Assembly (NCBI GenBank): GCA_003022435.1
Contig: PXUA01000017.1
Span: 58,357-122,356, forward strand
Direction: 5' to 3'
Length of the DNA stretch: 64,000 nt
Origin: Bacteroidetes bacterium SW_9_63_38
GTDB taxonomy: Bacteria > Bacteroidota > Rhodothermia > Rhodothermales > Salinibacteraceae
Shown: in pieces, positions 28,638 to 38,173 of the stretch
Layout of the letters: the number at the start of each line of letters is the position of its first letter
How positions within the stretch are numbered: position 1 is the first letter of the stretch
Notes under the pieces: generated by a model
The model's input: the letters and a program-made list of their open reading frames with translations, nothing else
Databases searched by the model: none
Told to the model about the DNA's origin: nothing
Position numbers and translations under genes: made by a program

Positions 28638-29304
28638 GTCGTCGATTGGAGAGCGTCTTCGAAGGTACGCCGGAGAGAGACAGCGTTTTTGCACTGCAAA
28701 ACCACGAGTTTTCCAACGGCGGTCAGTCCCGTACGTTCTTGACTCCACTGCGAAGATATCATTGTGCGCTTTGCCCACGACTCCATCGTCCTTGCCCGCT
28801 GCCGCGGTAGTTTCATCGTGCGCTCTTCCGTCAGCATAGCCGTTTTCAAAAGCATCATTCGTCACCCGCACGCGCTCATACGCCTCCACGACCCGTGCGC
28901 AAGCGATAGAAATGGGACAGTGCGCCTCTTGCACTGTCAACGCTAATTCTGTATACGGAAGGGAGGAAGGCAAACCGTCCGGGAGTGCTGATCGACGGAC
29001 GATTCGTATTGCGTAATCCGTATTGCGTGAGGCCGCTTGTGCGTTACGCGGACTCCCGGGTCAGCAGTCACGAGTCACGTCTTCACGAATTAGATCGGGA
29101 GATACGTGCGGCACGAGCCAACGTGCACATTGACGATTGACGCTGCACTCTCCTCTCTCGCAAAAAACTGAACATGGGCTGTCTCCTGTCGAACGTTTGC
29201 GGGCCAGTCCCCATCAAACCTTTGTCGGCACCGGTTTCCGGTTCTCCGCGGATTTTGTAACTTACTTACTGCAGTCATTCCCTTCTCCCCGGACGCATTC
29301 CCCC
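28638..29304. other. Divergent intergenic region asd / folD
   Basis: About 667 bases without a credible gene. Contains a perfect hairpin (GACAGTGC/GCACTGTC with a 7-base loop, 28916-28938), and a short direct repeat of CGTATTGCGT near 29006-29029. Both promoters should lie here; no standard boxes recognised. Confidence 0.45.
28916..28938. repeat. Perfect inverted repeat, 8-bp arms
   Basis: GACAGTGC, loop GCCTCTT, GCACTGTC. No T tract follows on either strand, so it is not an obvious terminator; could be a regulator site. Confidence 0.4.
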
Positions 29305-30192
29305 ATGGCATCTTCCGACGCCTCTCTTATCGACGGACGCGAGATTGCCCAGTCCGTTCGCGACGAAGTCTCACAGGCCATCGACGCGTGGACGACCGAC
29401 CGTCGTCCCCCCTTCCTGACGGCCGTCCTGGTGGGCGACAACCCGGCCTCCAAGGCATACGTGCGCGGGAAGGAAAAGGACGCTGCCGAGGTGGGCATTG
29501 AGACCGAGACGCTACAGTTCGACGCCGACCTGCCGGAGGAGAAATTGCTCGGCACGGTCCGCGACCTCAACGACGACCCGTCGGTCGACGGCATTCTCGT
29601 CCAGCTTCCCCTCCCGGACCACATCGACGACCGCGGCGTGATCGACACCATCGACCCGGCCAAGGACGTCGACGGCTTCCACCCCGAAAACCTGGGCCGC
29701 GTGATGCGCGGCACCCCGTCGTTCATCCCCGCCACGCCGTACGGCATCGTGGAGATGCTGGATCGCTGCGACATCGATCCCGAGGGCATGGACGCCGTCA
29801 TCGTGGGGCGCTCGAACATCGTGGGCAAGCCGCTCGCCAATCTGCTCATGCAGCGCGATCAGAACGCGACGGTTACCGTGTGCCACAGCCGCACCGAGGA
29901 CCTGGCCGCCCACACACGCCGCGCCGACCTGCTGGTGGCCGCCCTCGGACAGGCCAACTTCATCGGCGCCGACATGGTGAGCAAGGCCACCGTCGTGATC
30001 GACGTGGGCATCAACCGCGTCGAGGACGATTCCACGGACCGCGGCTACCGGCTGGAGGGAGACGTCGACTTCGACGCTGTGCGGTCCAAGGCCTCCTGGA
30101 TCACGCCCGTCCCCGGCGGCGTGGGCCTCATGACGCGGGCCATGCTTCTCAAAAACACGATGACCGCGGCCCGCCTTCAGGCCTCCGCGTAG
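29305..30192 (+). CDS. folD: Bifunctional methylenetetrahydrofolate dehydrogenase/cyclohydrolase
   Basis: 295 residues from the ATG at 29305; normal FolD length. It interconverts 5,10-methylene-, methenyl- and 10-formyl-tetrahydrofolate with NADP. Visible: NPASKAYVRGKEKDAAEVGI with the catalytic Lys, VDGILVQLPLPDHID, the dinucleotide motif GRSNIVGKPLANLL, and ITPVPGGVGLMTRAMLL near the end. 33 bases before the MscS gene on the same strand. Confidence 0.97.
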   Translation: MASSDASLIDGREIAQSVRDEVSQAIDAWTTDRRPPFLTAVLVGDNPASKAYVRGKEKDAAEVGIETETLQFDADLPEEKLLGTVRDLNDDPSVDGILVQLPLPDHIDDRGVIDTIDPAKDVDGFHPENLGRVMRGTPSFIPATPYGIVEMLDRCDIDPEGMDAVIVGRSNIVGKPLANLLMQRDQNATVTVCHSRTEDLAAHTRRADLLVAALGQANFIGADMVSKATVVIDVGINRVEDDSTDRGYRLEGDVDFDAVRSKASWITPVPGGVGLMTRAMLLKNTMTAARLQASA

Positions 30193-30225
30193 TCCCGACA
30201 ATCTCCCCAACGGTGGTGCTCCGCC

Positions 30226-31248
30226 ATGCGCCCTCCTCAGTCCGTTCTCCGGTCGCAGTCCCAGCAATCGGTCCCGGCCGACACCACGGCGGTCGTGGAC
30301 AGGGCCGTTGACCAGTTCAGCAATGCGTTCAGCGAGGCCCTGCACTTTTTTATCAACGGGGAATGGGAGGCCCTGTACAGCCACTTTTCTTCGGGCCTCG
30401 TGTACCTGACGGGCCTCTTTCTGGAGCGCGGCCTCCAGGCCCTCGCAGCCTTTCTGCTGCTCTACCTCATCTACCGCGGGCTCTCCACGACGCTGTTCCG
30501 CGTCCTCGATCGCAGCGAAAGCATCGAGCCGGGCCTGCAGAGCGTTCTTCTCAAAACCTTCCGCGTCATCACGCTGGTGTTCATCGGCACCATCGTGCTC
30601 GACCAGCTCGGCCTCAACGTGGCCGTGCTCGTCGGAGGTCTGAGTATTGCCGGTATTATCGCCGGTTTTGCGGCGCGCGACAGTCTGGAGAATTTCATCT
30701 CCGGCGTCACCGTCCTCGTCGACCAGCCTTTTCAGGTGGGCGACTACATCGAGATCGACGACGACTACGGCCAGGTCGACGAGATTACGCTCCGTTCCAC
30801 CCGCATCCGCACCGTCCGCAACGAAATCATTGTCCGCCCGAACTCGCAGATGATCACGGAGCGGGTGGTCAACCACACGAAGCGCAACGTCCTGCGGGTC
30901 GACATTCCCTTCGGCATCGCCTACAAAGAATACCCCGAGGAGGCCCGCGAGGTGCTGCTGCCTCTGACCGAGCACGACGACCGAATTCTCTCCGAGCCCT
31001 CCCCCTCCGTGGTCGCCACGGCGATGGACGACTCCAGCGTCGACATGGTGCTCCGCTTCTACATCCGCGACCCGACCCAGGAGGTGCCCATCCGCTGGGA
31101 ATACACCGAAAAGGTGCGGGAGGCCCTGCGCGAGGCCGACATTGAGATACCCTTCCCCCACCAGCAGCTCTTCCTGGACGAGGCGAAGGCGTTCGACGGC
31201 ACAACGCTTCGGCCACAACCCGACAACGGCAGCTCCTCCGACCGGTGA
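30226..31248 (+). CDS. Small-conductance mechanosensitive channel (MscS family)
   Basis: 340 residues. Three TM helices (about 60-150) end in the glycine/alanine-rich pore helix (VLVGGLSIAGIIAGFAARDSL), followed by the MscS beta domain (VDQPFQVGDYIEIDD, GQVDEITLRSTRIRT, PNSQMITERVVNHT) and a C-terminal alpha/beta domain. Releases solutes upon hypo-osmotic shock, a plausible need for a salt-loving cell. Start is uncertain: the N-terminal 30 residues are polar and poorly conserved. Confidence 0.93.
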   Translation: MRPPQSVLRSQSQQSVPADTTAVVDRAVDQFSNAFSEALHFFINGEWEALYSHFSSGLVYLTGLFLERGLQALAAFLLLYLIYRGLSTTLFRVLDRSESIEPGLQSVLLKTFRVITLVFIGTIVLDQLGLNVAVLVGGLSIAGIIAGFAARDSLENFISGVTVLVDQPFQVGDYIEIDDDYGQVDEITLRSTRIRTVRNEIIVRPNSQMITERVVNHTKRNVLRVDIPFGIAYKEYPEEAREVLLPLTEHDDRILSEPSPSVVATAMDDSSVDMVLRFYIRDPTQEVPIRWEYTEKVREALREADIEIPFPHQQLFLDEAKAFDGTTLRPQPDNGSSSDR

Positions 31249-31635
31249 TACCGAATCCGGTTGAAGGATTCGGGGATGTAGGTGTGTGGGTATGAAAGCA
31301 TCTACGTGTGTGCCACATACTTACCTGCAGACCCACTCCCACCCCGACAGCAGTCGGGACTGACGCACTCACCTACCCAACGGAGCCGCATGATCTCTGA
31401 TTATACTGTCGCTGAGCTCCATTGTGGAGTTGGTGTAAGTCAGAAGCTGTTTGGCGGACGTTCTGTGACCTGCGACTTCGTGGTTCTTGCGCAAAACGCC
31501 TTCTGCATTGGAGATCTGAGATCTCCCCCCTGGCAGCGCCGCTAGAGGCAAGCACGCTTGCCAGGATCATTTGGGCGCCATTTTGCAGCGTCGCCCACTG
31601 TGTCTCGGCTGAACATCAATCCACCAAACAGCTTC
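31249..31635. other. Intergenic region holding a dispersed repeat
   Basis: About 387 bases. The left part has the hairpin after MscS and anonymous sequence; the right part is the approximately 195-bp element at 31442-31636. No gene recognised. Confidence 0.5.
31250..31274 (+). terminator. Hairpin just after the MscS stop
   Basis: CCGAATCC (31251-31258) and GGATTCGG (31266-31273) pair perfectly around a 7-base loop, directly after the stop at 31248. No T tract, so terminator function is only likely. Confidence 0.45.
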
Positions 31636-31636
31636 T
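31442..31636 (-). repeat. Dispersed approximately 195-bp element, copy 1 (best-preserved ends)
   Basis: Bounded by a perfect 13-bp inverted repeat, AGAAGCTGTTTGG at 31442-31454 and CCAAACAGCTTCT at 31624-31636. Read on the minus strand it carries AGCCGAGACACA at offset 27, CGCCCAA near offset 60, GGAGATCTCAGATCTCC at offset 111 and CCACGAAGTCGC near offset 154, in the same places as the copy at 21724-21916. Its outer end overlaps the stop codon of the yjbQ remnant. Confidence 0.78.
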
Positions 31637-31901
31637 CAATCCTGCACCGTCACGACAATCGTCCGCTCGCGGGGCTTCACGTCGCACTCCAGGTGAAAGA
31701 TCTGCTGCCACGTGCCCAGAATGGGGTCGCCGTCGCCCACCGGCACGGTGATCGACGGCCCGAGCGTGGTGGCCTGCACGTGCGAGTGCCCGCACCGATT
31801 CGTGAAGAGCTTTGTGAGATCTGTATCTGCTTTGGAGAAGCACGGTCTCTTTCCGTTCTCAAAGAGATCGAGATTTCGATCCGATCCTGGTAACTGCTCA
31901 T
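31636..31901 (-). pseudogene. YjbQ (UPF0047) family remnant
   Basis: The last about 55 codons, ending at the TGA at 31636-31638, encode an unmistakable YjbQ C terminus: CGHSHVQATTLGPSITVP, then GTWQQIFHLECD and PRERTIVVTVQD. A possible N-terminal start (MSSYQDRIEISISLR from the ATG at 31901) is in a different frame, and the middle of the domain, about 45-50 residues including the HTTxG(L/V)xxNE-type motif, is missing. Total length corresponds to under 90 codons against about 135 for the family. Intact members have been linked to thiamin-phosphate synthase activity. The sequence type is like haloarchaeal members, which suggests transfer (inference). Confidence 0.75.
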
Positions 31902-31904
31902 GCG

Positions 31905-31963
31905 CGTTGTGGGTTGGGGGTTAGTGGGTTAGCGCGTTGGGCGTTGAGGCGTTGGGCGTTGGG
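31905..31963. repeat. G/T-rich short tandem repeat before surE stop
   Basis: GCGTTGGGCGTTG occurs at 31934-31946 and 31949-31961, preceded by GGGTTGGGGGTTAGTGGGTTAG. Low-complexity GTTGGG-type repetition in the gap between the yjbQ remnant and surE. Confidence 0.5.
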
Positions 31964-31964
31964 A

Positions 31965-32786
31965 TTATTCCGGTTCGTCCGCCGCGTCTTCGTCGCTCGC
32001 CCAGTTCCAGTTGCGGAGGGCCGAGAGCGTGTCGTGCGCCGTGAGGTCGTGCTGAAGGGGGGTGACGGACACGTAGCCCTCTTCCACCGCCGTCGTATCG
32101 GTCCGGTCGCCGTCGTCCAGGTCCACGAACGTGCCGGCGAGCCAGTAGTACTCGCGGTCGGCGGGATCGGTGCGCGTGTCGAAGCCCTCCTCCCACCGCG
32201 ACCGCGCCTGCCGCGTCACGGCGACCCCCTGGATGCCTCCTTCGGGCTCATACGGCACGTTCACGTTCAGCAGCACCCCGTCCGGCAACCCCGACCGCAG
32301 CACGAGCCGTACGATGCGGCGTGCCCACCGCTCCGCCCCCGAAAAATCGTCCACGTCCCATTCGCACAGAGAGACCGCTACCGCGTCGAGCCCGAGGATG
32401 GAGGCCTCCGTCGCCGCACTCACCGTGCCCGAGTACAGCACGTTCACCGCCGTGTTCGGGCCGTCGTTGATGCCGCTCACGACGAGATCCGGCGTCTCCT
32501 CAAGCAACTCGTGGCAGGCGAGCTTTACCGCGTCGGTGGGCGTCCCGGTCACCGCCCAGGCCGGGATCGGACCCGCCTCGGTGGCAAACTCCACCTCGTG
32601 GGCTCGCACCGGGTCGCGCACCGTGATGGCGTGCCCCACGGCGCTCTGCTCCGACTCGGGCGCCACGACGACGAGATCGCCAAGGGGCGCAAGCGCATCG
32701 GCGAGGGCCTGAATGCCGGGGGCCCGGATGCCGTCGTCGTTGCAGAGAAGGATGCGGGGACGGTCGTCCGTGGAAGCGGTGTTCAT
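31965..32786 (-). CDS. surE: 5'/3'-nucleotidase SurE
   Basis: 273 residues. SurE hydrolyses nucleoside monophosphates and short polyphosphates with a divalent metal. Signature regions: [17 protein letters not shown] with the two metal-binding Asp, [26 protein letters not shown], and [20 protein letters not shown]. Full length. On the minus strand 306 bases after panB. Confidence 0.96.
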   Translation of the reverse strand: MNTASTDDRPRILLCNDDGIRAPGIQALADALAPLGDLVVVAPESEQSAVGHAITVRDPVRAHEVEFATEAGPIPAWAVTGTPTDAVKLACHELLEETPDLVVSGINDGPNTAVNVLYSGTVSAATEASILGLDAVAVSLCEWDVDDFSGAERWARRIVRLVLRSGLPDGVLLNVNVPYEPEGGIQGVAVTRQARSRWEEGFDTRTDPADREYYWLAGTFVDLDDGDRTDTTAVEEGYVSVTPLQHDLTAHDTLSALRNWNWASDEDAADEPE

Positions 32787-33092
32787 CGGAAGATAGACAG
32801 GTCAGAAACGAAACGGCCCCGGGCCGAACAGCCGGGATGTTCTACGATCACTAATCCGTGAAAGCGGGACTCACAACCGCCGCTCCAGGCACACCATGCA
32901 GAGAAAAGGCGGCGTCCGCTGCACACAGGTCCCCTCATACAATACGCGCTCTGACCGGGGCGATCCAGATCGTCGGGGAAGAAGTAGTCCGACAGCTGTC
33001 GGAGTGCATCACGCGCCCTGAGTGTAAACGAAGAAGTGCCCTCGGGGTGCAATACGCCCCGTGCACACCGGCAGTCGGAACGGGTCTCCGCA
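32787..33092. other. Spacer between panB and surE
   Basis: About 306 bases. Holds a GC-rich inverted repeat near 32814-32826 (CGGCC/GGCCG). A minus-strand frame is open across it but has no recognisable content. Confidence 0.4.
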
Positions 33093-33926
33093 TTAGTAGC
33101 TTTCCGAGTCGTCGGGAAAGGCCCGACTGCGGACATCGTCCACGTAGTCGCCGATCGCGTCGGTGATGGTTTCCTCCAACTCAGCGTACCGGCGCACGAA
33201 GCGGGGATTGAAATCGGTCGAAAGGCCGAGCGCATCGTGCGACACCAGCACCTGCCCGTCCGTCGCGGCGCCGGCACCAATCCCGATCGTCGGGATCGAC
33301 AGCGACGCCGTCACCTCCTTCGCCAAGTCGGCTGGAATTTTTTCGAGGACGATCGCAAAGCAGCCCGCGTCTTCGAGCCGTTTTGCATCCTCGCGCAGTT
33401 GCTCGGCCTCCGCCTCGTCCCGCGCCCGCACCTGGTAGGTCCCGAACTCGTAAATGCTCTGCGGGGTGAGGCCGAGGTGCCCCATTACCGGCACGCCCGA
33501 CTCCACAATGCGCTGGATGGTAGCCACTACGGGCGCGCCCCCTTCCAGTTTGACCGCGTGGGCGCCCGCCTCCTTCATCATCCGAATGGCGGAGTGAAGG
33601 CCCTCCTTCTCATTGCCCTGATACGTCCCGAACGGAAGGTCCACTACCACCAGCGACCGGTCGATCCCCCGCACCACACACTGGGCGTGGTAGATCATGT
33701 GGTCGAGCGTCATCGGAAGCGTGGTCTCGTTTCCCGCCATCACGTTGGAGGCGGAATCGCCCACGAGCAGCACGTCGATGCCGGCCCGGTCGTAGAGCCG
33801 GGCGGAGGTGTAGTCGTAAGCCGTGAGGGCCGCGATGGGCACTCCGGCCTCTTTCATGTCCTGCACGGTCTGGGTCGTGACGCGGGGCACGTCCGCGGGG
33901 CCGGGGGGGGATGAGTCTGAGGCCAT
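33093..33926 (-). CDS. panB: 3-methyl-2-oxobutanoate hydroxymethyltransferase
   Basis: 277 residues from the ATG at 33926 (an ATG at 33953 would add 9). First committed step of pantothenate and CoA synthesis: adds a hydroxymethyl group from methylene-THF to ketoisovalerate. Visible: [28 protein letters not shown] with metal ligand Asp, [29 protein letters not shown] and FAIVLEKIP. The folate cofactor links it to folD in this window only in a general way. Confidence 0.96.
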   Translation of the reverse strand: MASDSSPPGPADVPRVTTQTVQDMKEAGVPIAALTAYDYTSARLYDRAGIDVLLVGDSASNVMAGNETTLPMTLDHMIYHAQCVVRGIDRSLVVVDLPFGTYQGNEKEGLHSAIRMMKEAGAHAVKLEGGAPVVATIQRIVESGVPVMGHLGLTPQSIYEFGTYQVRARDEAEAEQLREDAKRLEDAGCFAIVLEKIPADLAKEVTASLSIPTIGIGAGAATDGQVLVSHDALGLSTDFNPRFVRRYAELEETITDAIGDYVDDVRSRAFPDDSESY

Positions 33927-34103
33927 GGGATCGAACCGGGTGAACGAACTCATCTTGGAAAGGTAGGACACTCCGATTTCGTTCCGACGCCCAAATGACG
34001 GGACTGATCGGCCTCGCCCTAATCCGTCGGGTTCTGTGGACACCGGTCGTCCCCAAAAGGACACGATGCTCCCCCACCAGGCCGGCGGCGAGGCAGCACT
34101 GGA

Positions 34104-34697
34104 CTACCGGCCTCCGCCCTGCGTGGGCGTAGCATTCGGCTCAACCGTCGGCGACGGCTCCTCGGTCGACTGTTGGAGCTCAATACCAAGCTGCTGAGCC
34201 ACGTCCGGCGAGATATTCACGACGGCATCGCTTTTTTCCCTCACGTCGAGCAGTGCCTGACTGCGGAGCACGAGGTCCAAGTCTTTCTCCGCGGACACCG
34301 TCTCGATGGCGCTCTGCAGATCTTCCAGCAGCGGCTGCATCAGTTCCTGCTCTCGTTGGCGAATCTTCTGCTGCCGCTGCTGCTGTGACTTCTGCAGCTT
34401 CTGCTGTTGCTGCCGCAGCTCCTGTTGACGCTGCGAGCGCGCCGAGTCGGACAGCAGCGACTGCTGCTGCTGGTACTGCTGCATCTTCTTCCGAAGCTTC
34501 TTCCGCTCCTTCTTCAATTCCTGTTGCTGCTGGCGCGCTTCCTTCTGAAGCTTCCTCTGCACCTCCTTCATTTCCGGCATGTTGGCCAGAAGTGCCTCCT
34601 GGTTCGCATAGCCGATCCGCTGGCCGTGTGCGTCCGGAACGAGAGTAAATGCGACGAAGAGCACACCAGCCGCAAGCGAAGCAAGTCGAGTAGTCAT
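34104..34697 (-). CDS. OmpH/Skp-family periplasmic chaperone (second of a tandem pair)
   Basis: 197 residues. Signal peptide (SLAAGVLFVAFTLVPDAHG) then IGYANQEALLANMPE, the family's start, and an exceptionally Gln/Lys-rich coiled coil (about 45-130) that forms the tentacles, ending in the beta-strand return DLVLRSQALLDV. Carries unfolded outer-membrane proteins across the periplasm toward BamA. It is 74 bases downstream of its paralogue at 34772-35371 and differs by the Gln-rich coil and a Pro/Thr-rich tail. Confidence 0.9.
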   Translation of the reverse strand: MTTRLASLAAGVLFVAFTLVPDAHGQRIGYANQEALLANMPEMKEVQRKLQKEARQQQQELKKERKKLRKKMQQYQQQQSLLSDSARSQRQQELRQQQQKLQKSQQQRQQKIRQREQELMQPLLEDLQSAIETVSAEKDLDLVLRSQALLDVREKSDAVVNISPDVAQQLGIELQQSTEEPSPTVEPNATPTQGGGR

Positions 34698-34771
34698 AAT
34701 CGAAAGTAGGATCTCGAAAGAAAACGTGTGTCAATCACTAAATCGAACGGTAGAAGCAAACTCCCCCCCTC

Positions 34772-35371
34772 CTACTGCTGACTTTGCTGATCGTCTTCCG
34801 ATTCAACATTGATGCCGAGTTCGCGAAGCACTCGATCGCTGAGGTCGTGCTGCTTTTTCGCATACAGCAGTAGCGTTTCCCCCTTCTTGTCGATGACGTA
34901 GTCGTAGCCGCCCTCCGTCGCCACACTTTCGGTGGCTTTCAACACCCGTTCCTGGATGGGGCGCATGAGTTCCTGCTGGCGGCTGTACAGCTGCCCGTCC
35001 GGCCCAAAATACTTCTCCCGCAGTTGCTCAACCTCTTTCCGGGCCTGCTCGATCGCTTTCTTCTCGCGCTTGCGCTCCTCTTCGGTGTAGAGAAGCTTCC
35101 GTGCCTCGAATTCTTGCTCCAGCGACCGCACTTCTTTTTGCTTCTTCTGCACTTTCTGCCGCCACTGCTGCTCCAGCTTGTCGAGCTTCTGCTGTACCGT
35201 GGTGTACTCGGGCATATTCCTGAGCACATACTTCGTGTCGACGTACCCAATTTTCTGCTGCGCCCATCCGGTCCCTCCCCCAAGAACCGCCCAGAGGGCC
35301 CCGATCATAAGCATCCCCCGGAGCACACGACGGAACCAGCCCCTCAGCTGCAGACAGGACATACCGCTCAT
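34772..35371 (-). CDS. OmpH/Skp-family periplasmic chaperone (first of a tandem pair)
   Basis: 199 residues. Signal peptide (MLMIGALWAVLGGGTGWA) followed by KIGYVDTKYVLRNMPEY, a long charged coiled coil (about 60-135) and YDYVIDKKGETLLLYAKKQHDLSDRVL. Same family as the next gene; the repeated order IGYxxxxxxLxNMPE shows they arose by duplication. It follows bamA by 57 bases, the common bacterial arrangement for BamA and its chaperone. Confidence 0.92.
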   Translation of the reverse strand: MSGMSCLQLRGWFRRVLRGMLMIGALWAVLGGGTGWAQQKIGYVDTKYVLRNMPEYTTVQQKLDKLEQQWRQKVQKKQKEVRSLEQEFEARKLLYTEEERKREKKAIEQARKEVEQLREKYFGPDGQLYSRQQELMRPIQERVLKATESVATEGGYDYVIDKKGETLLLYAKKQHDLSDRVLRELGINVESEDDQQSQQ

Positions 35372-35428
35372 GATGAAATGGCTGATGGGAGCTGTGGCGA
35401 ACGGATCGGGAGCCGGTGTGCAAAACTA

Positions 35429-37921
35429 TCACTGCCCTCCGAGTGAGAACTGGAAGGTCCAGCTCGGCACTCCGCTCTGCCCGTCGTTGAGGGGCACGAA
35501 GCGATCAAAGTTGTACCCGTAGTTGAAATCAAGCTGTCCCACAATGGGTAGAAAGAGCTGCACCCCGATGCCCGCCGAGCGGTAGAGATTGGCAGGATTG
35601 TAGGTGTCGATGCCCCCCCAGGCCCCAGCAGCATCCAGGAAGAGGTACGGACGCGCCTGCAACTGACGCGACTCCGACGCCATCCAGCGGAGCTCCGCCG
35701 TGTACTTGTTCAGGATGCGCCCGCCGGCCGGCTCCAGACCGCCGCGATCGGTCCGCACCTTCGGCCCGATAACCCCGCGCGGATATCCGCGCATGTACAC
35801 CGGGTCCGTCCCGAAGTTCAGGCCCTGATAGTCGAAGGCCGTGCCTCCAACCTCGAACCGCTCGAACCGTACCGGATCGCCGGTCAGCGTGCCGATGTAC
35901 CCGAAGTTCGTGCCGACCCCGAACGAGAAGTTGTCGCCCAGCGGTACGTTCCAGTCGGTCTCCAGCTTCCACTTGTGGTACTGCTCGAAGCCGCCAAGCG
36001 GCGGGGCCACCTCGGCCGAGAGTAGCACCTTCGACCCCGACCGGGGGAAACGCGGATTACTGATCGAGTTTCGCGTCAGCGACTGTCGAAGACTGATACT
36101 CTGACTCTGCCCGACAGGGATATTCGCGAACAGCCCCACGTTGCGGCGGGAGCCCGACTCCGCAATGAAGCCCTGATTGTCATACAACTGATACTCGACC
36201 TGCGTCCCCGTCTCGAACTTGTCGTCCGGCCAGTCGAGGCGCTGCCGCACAAAGAAGGAGCTGCTGAAATTCTGGAAGAGTCCATCCTGCACGCTCCGCC
36301 CGCCGAAGAAGCTGCGCGTATAGCGGGAGTACGAGAGCGATCCGCCGATCGGGGTGGGCCGCCCTCGGAACCACGGCTCCGTGAAGGAGAGCGAGTAGTT
36401 CTGATAAAAGCGCCCATTGGTGCGTACGTTGATGCTCAACTTTTGCCCGTCACCCGTCGGGAGTGGCTGCCAAGCATCGGCGTTGAAGAAGTTCTGAGCC
36501 GAGAAGTTTTTAAACTTGAGTCCAAGCTGAAGCACGATCCCGAACTGCCCGAAGGTCCCGGAGAGCGAAAGCTCGTCACTTCCCGTCTCCTCCACGCTGT
36601 ACGTGAGGTCGGCCACCTTCTTCTGCTCGTCCACGTCGATCTCCGGCCCGCCCTTCAACGACTGTTTGCTGAAGTAGCTGAGCTGACTCAGCCGCCGGAT
36701 CGACTCCTGGATCGAGCTCCGGCTAAAGCGCTCACCGGGCACGGTGTAGAGCTCCCGGCGGATGACGTAGTCGTTGGTTTTCGTGTTTCCGGCAATCGTG
36801 ATTTCGCCGAACTCGTAAATCTCTCCTTCGCGCACATCCAATGCGACATCGACCGAGTCGTCCGCCACCACCCGGACGGACGGTTCGACCTGCGCCCGCA
36901 TGTATCCGCGGTTCATATAAAGGCCACGGACGTCAGTGCCCTTCTTGTTGGCGAGGATATTCTTGTTCATCGCAACGGCATCGAATACTTCTCCCTCCTC
37001 AATCCCCAGTCGCGCCGTAAGCTTCTTGTCGGGAAAGACTGTGTTGCCCTTCCACGAGATGTTACGCACGTAGTACTGGTCGCCTTCTTTCACCGTCACA
37101 TCGACCCCGATGCCCTCGTCGGACACGTAGTAGACGGAATCCGACACGATGCGGGCGTTGTAGTACCCGTGCTGCCGGTAGTGATCGACAACCTTCTCCA
37201 GATCCTTCTCGTAGGCGTCCTTCTTGAACTTCTCCCCCTTCCAGAAGCGCCACCAGCGGTTCTCGCGCGTCTCCTCCATCGCGCCCCGCAGTTTCCCGTC
37301 GTCGAAGGTTTCGTTTCCGGCGAACCGGATGCGCTCGACTTCTACCTCCTTATTGCGATCCACGTTGAAGGTCAGTGCCACGTTACCGTCGGACTGCTCG
37401 GTGCGCTTCACCTTCACCTTCGTTCGGAGGTGGCCTTTGTCTCCGTAGAAGTCTTTGATGACCTGCCTCGTCCGCGCCACATCGGCAGGGCGCACGGGCC
37501 GTCCCGTCGTCAGCGGAATCTTCTCTTTCAGGTCGTCCTCGTGGCGTCCCTTGATGCCCTCCAACGAATAGTTCGCGAGCGTCGGCTCCGGCGTTACCTC
37601 GATCACGAGGCTGACCTTGTTGCCCTGTTGGTTTTCCCGATGAATGGCGACGTCCGAAAACAGCCCGGTCTCGTAGATGGCACGGATGGCGTCGGCGATC
37701 TTGCTGCCCGAGGGCAGGGTGACGGTCTCGCCCGTGGACAACCCGCTCGACTGAATCACGAACTGTCGGGTCCGCTGCTTCTCGGCCCCGTCCACCCGAA
37801 TGTTTTTGATCATGTAGGTCGGCGGACCGCCCGAGGCCATCCCTCCCGACACCTGAGCGTGAAGAGGGCTCGCTCCGCCCAGCAGACTAATGAGAAGCGC
37901 GAACACACACGTCGAGCGCAT
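35429..37921 (-). CDS. bamA: Outer-membrane protein assembly factor BamA
   Basis: 830 residues from the ATG at 37921, which starts a clean signal peptide (CVFALLISLLGGASPLHA); an ATG at 37951 adds ten. Five POTRA domains (about 35-430) are suggested by repeats such as VDGAEKQRTRQFVIQ, ISWKGNTVFPDKKL and ITIAGNTKTNDYVIRRE, followed by a 16-strand barrel. The L6 motif appears as YMRGYPRG, and the protein ends in the aromatic strand WTFQFSLGG. It inserts beta-barrel proteins into the outer membrane. Flanked by uppS upstream and two Skp-like chaperones downstream. Confidence 0.96.
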   Translation of the reverse strand: MRSTCVFALLISLLGGASPLHAQVSGGMASGGPPTYMIKNIRVDGAEKQRTRQFVIQSSGLSTGETVTLPSGSKIADAIRAIYETGLFSDVAIHRENQQGNKVSLVIEVTPEPTLANYSLEGIKGRHEDDLKEKIPLTTGRPVRPADVARTRQVIKDFYGDKGHLRTKVKVKRTEQSDGNVALTFNVDRNKEVEVERIRFAGNETFDDGKLRGAMEETRENRWWRFWKGEKFKKDAYEKDLEKVVDHYRQHGYYNARIVSDSVYYVSDEGIGVDVTVKEGDQYYVRNISWKGNTVFPDKKLTARLGIEEGEVFDAVAMNKNILANKKGTDVRGLYMNRGYMRAQVEPSVRVVADDSVDVALDVREGEIYEFGEITIAGNTKTNDYVIRRELYTVPGERFSRSSIQESIRRLSQLSYFSKQSLKGGPEIDVDEQKKVADLTYSVEETGSDELSLSGTFGQFGIVLQLGLKFKNFSAQNFFNADAWQPLPTGDGQKLSINVRTNGRFYQNYSLSFTEPWFRGRPTPIGGSLSYSRYTRSFFGGRSVQDGLFQNFSSSFFVRQRLDWPDDKFETGTQVEYQLYDNQGFIAESGSRRNVGLFANIPVGQSQSISLRQSLTRNSISNPRFPRSGSKVLLSAEVAPPLGGFEQYHKWKLETDWNVPLGDNFSFGVGTNFGYIGTLTGDPVRFERFEVGGTAFDYQGLNFGTDPVYMRGYPRGVIGPKVRTDRGGLEPAGGRILNKYTAELRWMASESRQLQARPYLFLDAAGAWGGIDTYNPANLYRSAGIGVQLFLPIVGQLDFNYGYNFDRFVPLNDGQSGVPSWTFQFSLGGQ

Positions 37922-38173
37922 GCCAGTGAACACTTGATGAGGAAAACGCACGCGGACGCTCCAGATAAATAAGTGCGGGCGTCAAACCGCCCCTGGAACA
38001 GGCAGTTTCCGTCGTCTCTTGAACCGTCTCCGTCGGAACGCGCCTTCCCCGAGAATTATTCTTCTAGCGTCGGCGCTCTCACGTGCGGATCGGCAAAATT
38101 CGTCGAAATCCGGGGGGGCGAGGCTTCAATGGGGCTCGGAAGCGGAGGTGAGGATCCTTATCAAAGCGGCCGC

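Noticed and set aside
32783..33280. 165-residue minus-strand frame between panB and surE
   Set aside because: Overlaps the end of panB in another frame and has Cys/Arg/Ser-rich accidental composition.
36443..37972. 509-residue plus-strand frame opposite bamA
   Set aside because: Shadow of bamA, no recognisable domain.
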